Below, piece after piece: positions 33,499-41,495 of a DNA stretch of 64,000 bases. Source of the DNA: Parahaliea aestuarii (GTDB taxonomy: Bacteria > Pseudomonadota > Gammaproteobacteria > Pseudomonadales > Halieaceae); contig NZ_VRYZ01000001.1 in the NCBI RefSeq assembly GCF_008064635.1, forward strand, positions 1 through 64,000. Reading direction: 5' to 3'. The position numbers were made by a program, and so were the translations under genes. The notes under the pieces were generated by a model. The model did not search any database. It saw only the letters and a program-made list of their open reading frames with translations, and was not told the origin of the DNA. How positions within the stretch are numbered: position 1 is the stretch's first letter; every line of letters begins with the position of its first letter.

Positions 33499-36012
33499 CT
33501 AGAAGCGATAGTTGGCGCTAAGACCGATGGTGCGCGGCTGCACGATCATCTGCCGGTTGCCGTTGCCGTACCAGTTCTCGAAGACCCCGGTGTCGTAGCT
33601 CCAGTAGCCGCTGGTGAAGGACCCCGTTACACCTTCGTCATTGCCGAGGTTCTTGCCGTACAGGGTCACGTCCCAGTTGCCGGAGACCAGTGACATGGAG
33701 GCGCCCAGCAGCCAGAAGCTGTCGAAGGTCTCGTTGATGACCGAGCTCTGGTTGATGTAGTTCTCAGCCTCTGACTGGTAGTAGGCGCTGGCGCGGGCCA
33801 CCAGCGACCAGTCGCTGCCCAGGGTCCAGGTGTTATCCACGGAGGCGGAGAAAACGTTCTCCGGTGTACCCGGCAGGGTGGAACCTTCCGGTGCAATCAC
33901 ACTGCCACTCTGGGGGCTGATGAAGTCGGCTTCCAGCTCTGCCTTCACGTAGGTGTAGCCCAGGTGATAGTGGAAACTGTCGCCCAGGTAACCGTCCAGC
34001 TCGACCTCGATGCCCTGGGTGCTGGCTTCGTCGCCATTGGCCGCCAGGAAGAACCCGTACCAGTCGGAGGTGGCGTTGAGCTGCGGGTCCTGCCAGTCAA
34101 CATAGAAGGCGGACACGGTATAGCTGAGGTTGTCCAGGCGGCCCTTGATGCCCACCTCGTAGTTGGTCACCGTGTCCTTGTCGTAGGTGCGAATGGCGTC
34201 GGCGTTGGGTTCGCCGAAGGGGTCGCCGTTATCGAGGCTGGGAATGGCGTTGGCGCCACCGCGGCGATAGCCCTCGGAGACGGTGCCGTAGAGCATGGCC
34301 ACATCGTTCATGTCCCAGCTGACATTGAGCTTGAGCAGAATGTCGCTGTCATCATCGGTGGACTGGGGTACCTCGGGCGAGGTCCAGCCCTCCACCAGGG
34401 GGAAGCCCATGATGGTGTCGTTGACGGTCTCGTTGTCGAACCAGCGGGCGCCCACGGTGGCGCGGAAGGTTTCCGAGAAGTTGTAGGTCAGGTCGCCGTA
34501 GACAGCGAGCTCCTCGAACTGCACATCGCGGCGATATTCGAAGTCGCGCTCGGTCAGGCCGCTGTAGAAGCGCGGCCAGAAGTTGTCGCAGACCGCTGAC
34601 CCGGTGGCGCGGCAGGCCTCATTGAAGGCGTTCATGCCGGGGTTCCAGCTGTTCTGGAACACGGTGGTGTCCTGGTCCATGTAAAAACCGCCGATCAGCC
34701 AGTCAAAGCCGGCGACGGATTCGTTGGAGATCAGGCGCAGTTCCTGCACGAAGGTGTCGTCCTCGTAGCCGCGCTCGGCGCGCTGGGCCGGACGCGGCCA
34801 GCCGCTGTAGCCAAAGGCGGTGATCCAGTCGCGGGATGCTTCCGGCGCTTCCTCGCCGCCGCTCACCCACAGGCCGCCATTGTCGGAATCGCCCACGCCC
34901 TCGTGGTCATACCAGGAGGAGTTGGAGGTCAGGGTGGCGAAGCCAAGGTCCCATTCCACATCCAGGCTCATCAGGTCGACTTCGCGGGAAGAGGGTTCCA
35001 GCAGTACCTGGCCGCTCTCGTGGTCGCCGTAGTTCTGGTACAGCGGTGAGCCCTCCGGCTGGTTGTTGTCTCCCAGTGTGGTGGCGCGGCGGGCGCCGAC
35101 CTCGTCTTCCTGATGGTGATAGCTGCCGCGCACGCTGAGCCGGTCGGTGATATCCCAGGCCAGGGCGGCCTTGGCGTATTCGATTTCCACGTCGTCGGCG
35201 TCTTCCGCATTGCGGTAGCAGGCGCCGTTGTTAAGCAGCTGGTCGTTGCTGGCATCGCGGGGGCTGACGCAGTTGCCGTTGCCGGCGTCGACCATCGGTT
35301 CGCCGAACTCGTTGAGCTGGTAGGCATTGACGTAGTCGATCACGCCGTCGTTATCGATGCGGCCGCCGGAAACGCGCAGGGCGGCAGCGCTGCCAAAGGG
35401 AATATTGACCATCCCGAACAGGTCGGTGTTGTCGCCTTCGGAGCCGTCAGTCTGGCTGTAGCCGCCGGTCAGCTGTCCCTCGAACTCATCGGGGTTGGGC
35501 TTGCGGGTGATATAGCGCACAGTGCCGCCCAGCGAGCCGGAGCCGTAAAGCGTGCCCTGGGGGCCGCGCAGTACTTCCACTCGTTCGATATCGCGCAGTA
35601 CGAAGTTGGCAAACAGCGGGGTATTGTCGACATAGGTGGATACCGTAGGCACGGCATTCAGTGAAATATCCCCGTTCAGCGAACTATCCACGTTCAGTCC
35701 GCGAATGATGATGCTATTCACAGTGCCGGAGTTGCGGTAGCCGCGGTCCACCACGGAGACACCGGAGATGGCCCGCAGCAGGTCGGCCTGGTCGGTGATC
35801 TGCTGGGCGTCGATTTCGCTGCCCTGCATGGCGGAGATGTTGTAGGGAATATCCTGTACCGACTGCTCCCTCGCGGAGGCTGTTACCAGCACCTCCTCCA
35901 GTTGCGGCCCCTGCGCCAGGCTCGCACCGGCGACCTGCATCAGGCCCGCAGCCACGGCGCTGGCGAGCAGCTTGCGTCGGAATGGTTGAATGTCTTTACG
36001 CGCTGATTGCAT
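33499..36012 (-). CDS. TonB-dependent receptor
   Basis: I start at MQSARKDIQPF (837 residues), behind GGGGG and with a signal peptide ending GASLAQ. An ATG 105 bases earlier would add an implausible leader. The TonB box-like EEVLVTASA is followed by the plug domain (about 45-160, with IIIRGLNVDSS and RGPQGTLYGSGSLGGTVRYIT) and a 22-strand barrel ending IGLSANYRF with terminal Phe. It imports a large or scarce ligand across the outer membrane, using TonB energy. A MocR-like paired site lies 109 bases upstream of the start. The ligand is unknown. Confidence 0.9.
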   Translation of the reverse strand: MQSARKDIQPFRRKLLASAVAAGLMQVAGASLAQGPQLEEVLVTASAREQSVQDIPYNISAMQGSEIDAQQITDQADLLRAISGVSVVDRGYRNSGTVNSIIIRGLNVDSSLNGDISLNAVPTVSTYVDNTPLFANFVLRDIERVEVLRGPQGTLYGSGSLGGTVRYITRKPNPDEFEGQLTGGYSQTDGSEGDNTDLFGMVNIPFGSAAALRVSGGRIDNDGVIDYVNAYQLNEFGEPMVDAGNGNCVSPRDASNDQLLNNGACYRNAEDADDVEIEYAKAALAWDITDRLSVRGSYHHQEDEVGARRATTLGDNNQPEGSPLYQNYGDHESGQVLLEPSSREVDLMSLDVEWDLGFATLTSNSSWYDHEGVGDSDNGGLWVSGGEEAPEASRDWITAFGYSGWPRPAQRAERGYEDDTFVQELRLISNESVAGFDWLIGGFYMDQDTTVFQNSWNPGMNAFNEACRATGSAVCDNFWPRFYSGLTERDFEYRRDVQFEELAVYGDLTYNFSETFRATVGARWFDNETVNDTIMGFPLVEGWTSPEVPQSTDDDSDILLKLNVSWDMNDVAMLYGTVSEGYRRGGANAIPSLDNGDPFGEPNADAIRTYDKDTVTNYEVGIKGRLDNLSYTVSAFYVDWQDPQLNATSDWYGFFLAANGDEASTQGIEVELDGYLGDSFHYHLGYTYVKAELEADFISPQSGSVIAPEGSTLPGTPENVFSASVDNTWTLGSDWSLVARASAYYQSEAENYINQSSVINETFDSFWLLGASMSLVSGNWDVTLYGKNLGNDEGVTGSFTSGYWSYDTGVFENWYGNGNRQMIVQPRTIGLSANYRF

Positions 36013-36120
36013 GGTTGTATCCCCCGGGGTCGTTGTTATGGGTCGCAGCCCGCGGCAGTCGGGCGCTGTTGTATCTGGAAAAACGCAGTGCCTAGCATTC
36101 AACAGGCTGGCTTGCATACC

Positions 36121-36154
36121 TAGAGCCAGTTGCGAATTCCGCTTTAGTCCAGTT
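36121..36154 (-). promoter_or_regulatory. Candidate MocR-type paired half-site upstream of the TonB receptor
   Basis: On the minus strand AACTGGACTA is followed by AACTGGCTCTA with starts 23 bases apart, the same arrangement as at 26412-26445 and 37097-37130. It overlaps the 3' end of the nitrilase gene and lies 109 bases before the receptor start. Confidence 0.6.
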
Positions 36155-37013
36155 TTGTATTGTCCTCGCGGCGCGGCATCCCCAATTCGCCCAGCTCGGC
36201 AAGCGGCCCCTGACCGCGCTGGGGCAACTGGAAGGCGGGAAATTCCATTTCACTGTCGCGAAAGCTCTTCAGGGTCTGGCACAGGCCGAAAACGCCGCGC
36301 TCGCGCACCCTGCGCAGGTGTTCGAAGTCGACTTCCACCGGCATGATCTCGTTCAACTCCCCTGCCTGGTGCAGCACCTGGCCATCGGGGCCGATGGTGA
36401 TGGAGCGGCCATTGCCGAGCTCCCCGGCGACGTTCACATTGAAGAAGTAGCACTGGTTGCTGATCGCATTGGCGCGCGCCAGGCACAGCTCCAGCTCGCG
36501 ATCGATGGTGTTGGTCATGGTGGGGCAGAGAATGACCTCGGCGCCGAGCCAGGCCAGGTTGCGCGAGGTCTCCGGGAACCACTGGTCGTAGCAGATGGAA
36601 AGTCCGAAGCGGCCCGCGCCGGGAACGTCGAAGGTGCAGAACTCATCCCCGGCCCACACTTCCCTTTCGTAGGGGCAGAACGGGAACATCTTGCGGTAGC
36701 TGGTCACCAGTTCGCCGGCGGGATTGAACACCAGCGCTGTGTTGTAAACGCGGTGCTCGTCCTTTTCGTAGATGGACCCGGGCACCAGCCACAGTCCGGT
36801 TTCCCGCGCCAGCGCGGCATAGAAAGGCACGATGTCGCCGGGCAGTTCGGTCGCGGCGGCCGGGTCGGCACCGTGGGTGGCCAGTTCGCCGAGCACGACC
36901 ATCTGTACCCAGGGAAAGCGCAGGGCAAGCCGGCGAATGTGCTTTTCGATCAGATAGCGATTGTCCTTGCTCGATAGCTGCAACTGCAGCCCGGCGATGG
37001 CGAAGCGACTCAT
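36144..37013 (-). CDS. Carbon-nitrogen hydrolase (nitrilase superfamily amidase)
   Basis: The 289-residue enzyme shows the nitrilase-superfamily catalytic Glu-Lys-Cys: E43 (LGELATHG), K108 (SYRKMFPFCPYE) and C141 (LSICYDQWFPE). These hydrolyse a C-N bond through a thioester. The motifs point to the amidase/carbamoylase branches rather than true nitrilases. There is no signal peptide, so it acts in the cytoplasm. It lies upstream of the TonB receptor and has its own MocR-like paired site at 37097-37130. A role in hydrolysing an imported amide is inferred from this context. Confidence 0.88.
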   Translation of the reverse strand: MSRFAIAGLQLQLSSKDNRYLIEKHIRRLALRFPWVQMVVLGELATHGADPAAATELPGDIVPFYAALARETGLWLVPGSIYEKDEHRVYNTALVFNPAGELVTSYRKMFPFCPYEREVWAGDEFCTFDVPGAGRFGLSICYDQWFPETSRNLAWLGAEVILCPTMTNTIDRELELCLARANAISNQCYFFNVNVAGELGNGRSITIGPDGQVLHQAGELNEIMPVEVDFEHLRRVRERGVFGLCQTLKSFRDSEMEFPAFQLPQRGQGPLAELGELGMPRREDNTKLD

Positions 37014-37096
37014 TGTTTCCCCCGGCCTCTATTATTTGACCTTCGCAGTGAAGGCGGCGATATGGCCCTACTCTAGGCCGCTTGCCACCGCCGCCA

Positions 37097-37130
37097 TAGA
37101 GCCAGTCGCTTTTCCCGCGTTAGGCCAGTT
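37097..37130 (-). promoter_or_regulatory. Candidate MocR-type paired half-site upstream of the nitrilase gene
   Basis: On the minus strand AACTGGCCTA is followed by GACTGGCTCTA with starts 23 bases apart, 84 bases upstream of the nitrilase start. It matches the two other sites in the window in order, orientation and spacing. Confidence 0.6.
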
Positions 37131-37144
37131 GCCGCCTGTCCGCC

Positions 37145-37675
37145 TCAGGGGTACTGCCTCAGGGTCAGGGTGTCGCCGCGCTGGGTGAATTCGAGGTGCT
37201 TGAGGAAGGACATGCCGAGCAGCACCTGGCCAGTGCCGAGCCCGGGGACAATCGCCGCCGACATGTCATCCAGGGCGATATTGCCCACGCTGACCTGTTC
37301 GACCCGTGTGGCATAGGCGGTGGCCAGGCCATTGGCCGTCTGTGTTGTCAGCCGCTGTCCGGGTTGCAGGCCGAGGCGCCTGGCCACGGCTTCGGGGATG
37401 GCGATACCGGTGGCCCCGGTGTCCAGCATGAACACCACCGCCTCGCCGTTGATGCGGCCACTCGTCACATAGTGGCCCTGGCGGTTGCGCTTGAGCACCA
37501 CTTCGCGGATGCCGTCGCCATCGAGACGGGATTGCACCGACTGGTTGGGATTCTGCTGCTTGTCCAGCACGCCGGAGAACCAGGCGCCGAGCAGTGCCAT
37601 CAGTACCAGCCAGGCCAGCGCCTGCATGGCCAGTCCCATGCGCCGCTGGCCCTGTGCTTCCGGGGGCGGCCTCAT
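37145..37675 (-). CDS. Retropepsin-like aspartic protease (membrane-anchored)
   Basis: The 176-residue protein has an N-terminal membrane helix (LAMQALAWLVLMALLGAWFSGVL, about 15-37) and a clan AA aspartic protease domain with D85-T-G-A and, near the C-terminus, LLGMSFLKHLEF. The family (TIGR02281-like) forms homodimers, each subunit giving one aspartate. Its start overlaps the MocR gene stop (ATGA), an unexpected pairing. The protease is probably periplasmic and its substrate unknown. Confidence 0.85.
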   Translation of the reverse strand: MRPPPEAQGQRRMGLAMQALAWLVLMALLGAWFSGVLDKQQNPNQSVQSRLDGDGIREVVLKRNRQGHYVTSGRINGEAVVFMLDTGATGIAIPEAVARRLGLQPGQRLTTQTANGLATAYATRVEQVSVGNIALDDMSAAIVPGLGTGQVLLGMSFLKHLEFTQRGDTLTLRQYP

Positions 37676-39525
37676 GCGGTTTTTTCCTCCCCCGAGTCCT
37701 CATCAGCGCTGTTGCGGCGCAGGATGGCGCGGTCAATCAGCCAGCCCTCCTCGTCGAACAGTTTGATGATGTCGCCGTCCAGGCGCACGTCGTAGACGCC
37801 GGTTTCGCCCCAGGCCCAGCGCGACCAGCGGCGATGCCAGCGGTCGTTTTCAATCCACCACTCGCCCTCGTCCCGGTCCTCGTTGGAGTAGCCGGCGATG
37901 CCCACCAGCTTGCCGCCGGGGTGAATGCCGATGGTGCAGGGGTCGCCGTAGGCGATGATGCAGATCATGGTGGTGTCGGTCACGGCCGCTGTCAGCGCGG
38001 CGCCGGTCAGGTGCTCGCCGCGGGCGTCGGCGAAGGTTTCGGACTTGTTCTCGGTGAGATCGTGGAACAGCTCCCGCAGTTTCAGCACGCCCTCGCGAAT
38101 GCGCTCCAGCGGGATGCCGGTAATACCCATGCGGAAGCAGTTGCGGGGGGCGTCGGCGGTGGCGTAGTAGTGGCGCACCGGCTCGATCAGGATGCCGCGA
38201 CGGGCGGCCTCCTTGGCGACAAAGGTATCGTCGAGGTCTTCCGGGCCGCGCACCCACAGGGCACTGCCGCCCTGGGCCGGGGCCAGCTCGACGTAGAACA
38301 GCATGTAGTAGTTCAGTGCCCGGCGCAGGGCAATCCAGCGCTCGCGAAAGGTCTCGTGCAGGTGCATCAGGAAGGTGTCGTAGTGCCCCAGGGAGAGGAA
38401 AAAAGCGGCGGTGCGCTGATTGTTGAGGGGCGGGTGACGCACCATCAGCTGGCGCAGTTTGCGCGCCTCCCGGATCACCTCCGGTGCCGCCACCATAAAG
38501 CCCAGGCGCAGTCCCGGCGACAGCACCTTGCTCAGGCAGCTCATATAGATCACCCGGTCTTCGCTGTCCAGGCTGCGCAGGGCCGGGTGGGGGGCGTTGA
38601 GGTAGTTACTCTCGAACTCGAAGTCGTCCTCGATGATCAGGGCGTCATTGCGCGCCGCCAGGGCCAGCAGGGCCTGACGGCGCTCCATGCTCATGGTGAC
38701 GGCAGTGGGGGTCTGGTGGCTGGGCGTGGTGTAGATCAGCTGGCAGTTGTCCAGTCGCTCATCCACCAGCAGTCCCTCCGCGTCCACCGGCTGGTAGACC
38801 AGCGGCGCGCCGCGACGGGCCAGCAGGCGACGCATGGCGGGGTAGCCGGGCTCTTCCACCGCCACCGGTACCGTGGAGTCCACCAGCAGTTGCACTGCCA
38901 GGTAGAGGGCTTGCTGGGTGCCGACAGTAATGAGGATTTCTTCAGGTGAGGCCTGGATGCCGCGCCGAGGCAGGATGTGACTGCGAATCTGCTCGATCAG
39001 CATGGGGTCGTCGGCGTCGCCGCTCTCGCCGGCCCACTGGTTGATCTCCCGCACCCCCAGCGCCAGGCGGCTGGCCTCGCGCCATTCCCTGACCGGGTAG
39101 AGGGAGGTGTCGAACTGCCCCTCGATAAAGGGGTAGGGATACTGCTGCCAGTTGGGGGGGCAACTGAAGGCGGGTTCCGGGGTGCTGCGCCCCCGGAAGC
39201 GCTGGCGCCAGCGCGGTGACAGCTCCCGGCGCTGTCTCTCGCTGCCCTCGAAACCGACGCGGTCCTGCCGCACCTTCTCGTTGACATAGAGTCCGCTGCG
39301 CTCGCGGCTGATCAGGTAGCCCTCGTCCACGAGTTGCTGGTAGGCCAGTACCACGGTGTTGCGGGCAACGCCGAGCTGTTCCGCCAGTTTGCGGGAGGAG
39401 GGCAGGCGGCGCCCTTCGGGAAAAGTGCCGAGCATGATGGCATCCACCAGCTTCTGGCGAATCTGGGCCTGCAGGCTGACGCCCGCGTCCGGGTCCAGGT
39501 AGATCAGTGTTTCGGTAACAGCCAT
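37672..39525 (-). CDS. MocR-family regulator (GntR winged helix plus aminotransferase domain) with C-terminal extension
   Basis: I start at MAVTETLIYLD (617 residues). An upstream ATG would add 51 residues without family similarity. Residues about 10-80 are a GntR winged helix (QIRQKLVDAIMLGTFPEGRRLPSSRKLAEQLGVARNTVVLAYQQLV). Residues about 120-480 form a fold-type I aminotransferase domain with the PLP lysine K333 (CLSKVLSPGLRLGF). MocR proteins normally end there (about 450-500 residues). Here some 120 additional residues follow (GDPCTIGIHPGGKLVGIAGYSN..., WIENDRWHRRWSRWAWGETGVYDVRL). It probably senses an amino compound and controls the paired sites nearby. Confidence 0.9.
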   Translation of the reverse strand: MAVTETLIYLDPDAGVSLQAQIRQKLVDAIMLGTFPEGRRLPSSRKLAEQLGVARNTVVLAYQQLVDEGYLISRERSGLYVNEKVRQDRVGFEGSERQRRELSPRWRQRFRGRSTPEPAFSCPPNWQQYPYPFIEGQFDTSLYPVREWREASRLALGVREINQWAGESGDADDPMLIEQIRSHILPRRGIQASPEEILITVGTQQALYLAVQLLVDSTVPVAVEEPGYPAMRRLLARRGAPLVYQPVDAEGLLVDERLDNCQLIYTTPSHQTPTAVTMSMERRQALLALAARNDALIIEDDFEFESNYLNAPHPALRSLDSEDRVIYMSCLSKVLSPGLRLGFMVAAPEVIREARKLRQLMVRHPPLNNQRTAAFFLSLGHYDTFLMHLHETFRERWIALRRALNYYMLFYVELAPAQGGSALWVRGPEDLDDTFVAKEAARRGILIEPVRHYYATADAPRNCFRMGITGIPLERIREGVLKLRELFHDLTENKSETFADARGEHLTGAALTAAVTDTTMICIIAYGDPCTIGIHPGGKLVGIAGYSNEDRDEGEWWIENDRWHRRWSRWAWGETGVYDVRLDGDIIKLFDEEGWLIDRAILRRNSADEDSGEEKTA

Positions 39526-39689
39526 CGCGGAATAGTACCGGAGCGTGGAGTCCGCGCAAGCGGGTCGGGAAAAGCCACTACTTTCTGGCCCTGCGGGTCG
39601 TGGTTCCACTGACAGGGCCCGCCTACACTGGCCAGCACACGTTTTTCCTGTCTGCCGAGACAGGCCGCTGACACTCACAGGATGACATC

Positions 39690-41486
39690 ATGCCCAGCTA
39701 TACAGCGCCCCGCCGCGATATCCAGTTTGTTCTGCGCGAATTCCTCGACGCCGACACTCACTACAGCAAACTGCAGCTGGACAACGAACTGTCGCCGGAT
39801 CTGCTGGACGCCATCCTCGATGGTGGCGCCAAATTCGCCGAGGATGTGGTGGCGCCCCTGTACCAGAGTGGCGATGCCGAAGGCTGCACCTTCAGGGACG
39901 GCAAGGTCACTACACCCACAGGCTACGCCGAAGCCTTCCGGCAGTGGGGCGAGGGTGGCTGGCAGGGGCTGACTGTGCCGGTGGCGGATGGTGGCCAGGG
40001 CCTGCCGGCCTCGGTCAGCATGTGTGTGGGTGAAATGGTCGGCTCCGCCAACTGGGCCTGGAATATGTATACCGGCCTGTCGCTGGCGCCGGTTACCTGC
40101 CTGTTGAACGGCGGTACCGAAGCGCTCAAGGCGCGCTTTCTGCCGAAGATTCTCAGCGGCGAATGGGCCGGCACCATGTGCCTGACCGAAGCCCACTGCG
40201 GTTCCGACGTGGGCCTGCTGCGCACCCGCGCCAGCGACAATGGCGACGGCACCTGGACCGTCACTGGCAGCAAGATCTTCATCTCCGGCGGCGAGCAGGA
40301 CATCACGGAGAATATCGTTCACGCCATCCTCGCCCGCACCGAGGGCGCGCCGGAGGGGACCGCCGGCATTTCGCTCTTTATCGTGCCCAAGTTCTGGGTG
40401 GAAGAGGACGGCAGCCTGGGTGAATTCAACAACGTCAATTGCGGTGCCATCGAGAGGAAGATGGGTCTGAAGAGCTCCGCCACCTGTGTGATGAATTACG
40501 ATGGCGCTCGCGGTTTCATGCTGGGGGAAGAGAACAGGGGCCTGCAACTGATGTTCAAACTGATGAATTCGGCGCGCATCGGCACTGCCATGCAGGGGCT
40601 GGCGATGAGCGAGCGCGCCTTCCAGGGCGCCCTGGCCTACGCCCGGGAGCGCCTGCAGATGCGCTCCCTCACTGGCGCCAAAAATCCCGATGGCCCGGCG
40701 GACCCGATCATCGTGCACCCCGATGTGCGGCGCATGCTGATGACCCAGAAAGCGTTTACCGAAGGTGGTCGCGCCTTTATTTACTGGCTGGCCCAGCAGG
40801 TGGACCTGACCAGTCACGGCAGCGAGGAGGAGGCTGCAACCGCTTCGGAACTGCTGGAATTGCTGACGCCGATCGCCAAGGGCTTCTGTACCGAGAGCGC
40901 CCAGGAAGTCGCTTACCTGGGCATGCAGGTCTTTGGCGGCCATGGCTACATTGCCGAGCACGGCATGGAGCAGGTGGCCCGGGACAACCGCATCGCCACC
41001 GTCTACGAGGGCACCACCGGTATCCAGTCGCTGGATCTGGTCGGGCGCAAGGTGCTGGGCAGCGGCGGCAAATTGCTGCGCAATTTCACCAGGGTGATTC
41101 ACAAGTACTGCGAGGCCCATTCCGGCAATAGCGCGATGGCTGAATTCCTGGCGCCGCTGGCGGAGGTGAACCGGGAGTGGGGCGAGCTCACCATGAAGGT
41201 CGGTGAGGCCGCCATGGCGGATGCCGAAGTCGTTGGCTCGGCCTCGGTGGACTATCTCATGTTCTCCGGTTATGTCACCTACGCCTGGGTGTGGGCGCGC
41301 ATCGCCGAAACCAGTCTCGCGGCGCTGCAGCGGGGCGAAGGTGACGAAGGTTTCTATCGCGCCAAATTGGCCACCGCGCGCTTCTATTTCCAGCGCCTGC
41401 TGCCCCGGGCCAGGGCCCACGCGGCGGCGGCCTTGGCGCCAGCGTCATCGGTGATGGCGCTGGGCGAGGATGAGTTTGCTTTCTGA
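39690..41486 (+). CDS. Acyl-CoA dehydrogenase
   Basis: The 598-residue flavoprotein carries the acyl-CoA dehydrogenase N-terminal, middle and C-terminal domains: GLTVPVADGGQGLPAS, MCLTEAHCGSDVG, KIFISGGEQD. The catalytic base is E440 within VYEGTTGIQSLDLVGRK. The extra C-terminal domain (about 460-598) places it in the long ACADM-like/DMSP-cleavage or FadE-type group (about 590-600 residues) rather than the short 380-residue enzymes. It oxidises an acyl-CoA at C2-C3 and passes electrons to ETF. It is divergent from the MocR gene across 164 bases and has no operon partner. Confidence 0.92.
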   Translation: MPSYTAPRRDIQFVLREFLDADTHYSKLQLDNELSPDLLDAILDGGAKFAEDVVAPLYQSGDAEGCTFRDGKVTTPTGYAEAFRQWGEGGWQGLTVPVADGGQGLPASVSMCVGEMVGSANWAWNMYTGLSLAPVTCLLNGGTEALKARFLPKILSGEWAGTMCLTEAHCGSDVGLLRTRASDNGDGTWTVTGSKIFISGGEQDITENIVHAILARTEGAPEGTAGISLFIVPKFWVEEDGSLGEFNNVNCGAIERKMGLKSSATCVMNYDGARGFMLGEENRGLQLMFKLMNSARIGTAMQGLAMSERAFQGALAYARERLQMRSLTGAKNPDGPADPIIVHPDVRRMLMTQKAFTEGGRAFIYWLAQQVDLTSHGSEEEAATASELLELLTPIAKGFCTESAQEVAYLGMQVFGGHGYIAEHGMEQVARDNRIATVYEGTTGIQSLDLVGRKVLGSGGKLLRNFTRVIHKYCEAHSGNSAMAEFLAPLAEVNREWGELTMKVGEAAMADAEVVGSASVDYLMFSGYVTYAWVWARIAETSLAALQRGEGDEGFYRAKLATARFYFQRLLPRARAHAAAALAPASSVMALGEDEFAF

Positions 41487-41495
41487 GTCCGGTTT

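Noticed and set aside
39526-39689. Possible further MocR-type paired site in the MocR/acyl-CoA dehydrogenase gap
   Set aside because: TGG-type motifs occur there but not as two half-sites 23 bases apart, so autoregulation by this pattern is not supported.
39675-41420. Long minus-strand frame opposite the acyl-CoA dehydrogenase gene
   Set aside because: It lies in antiphase to a strongly supported enzyme gene, has no family motif and its composition is what a high-GC third codon position produces.
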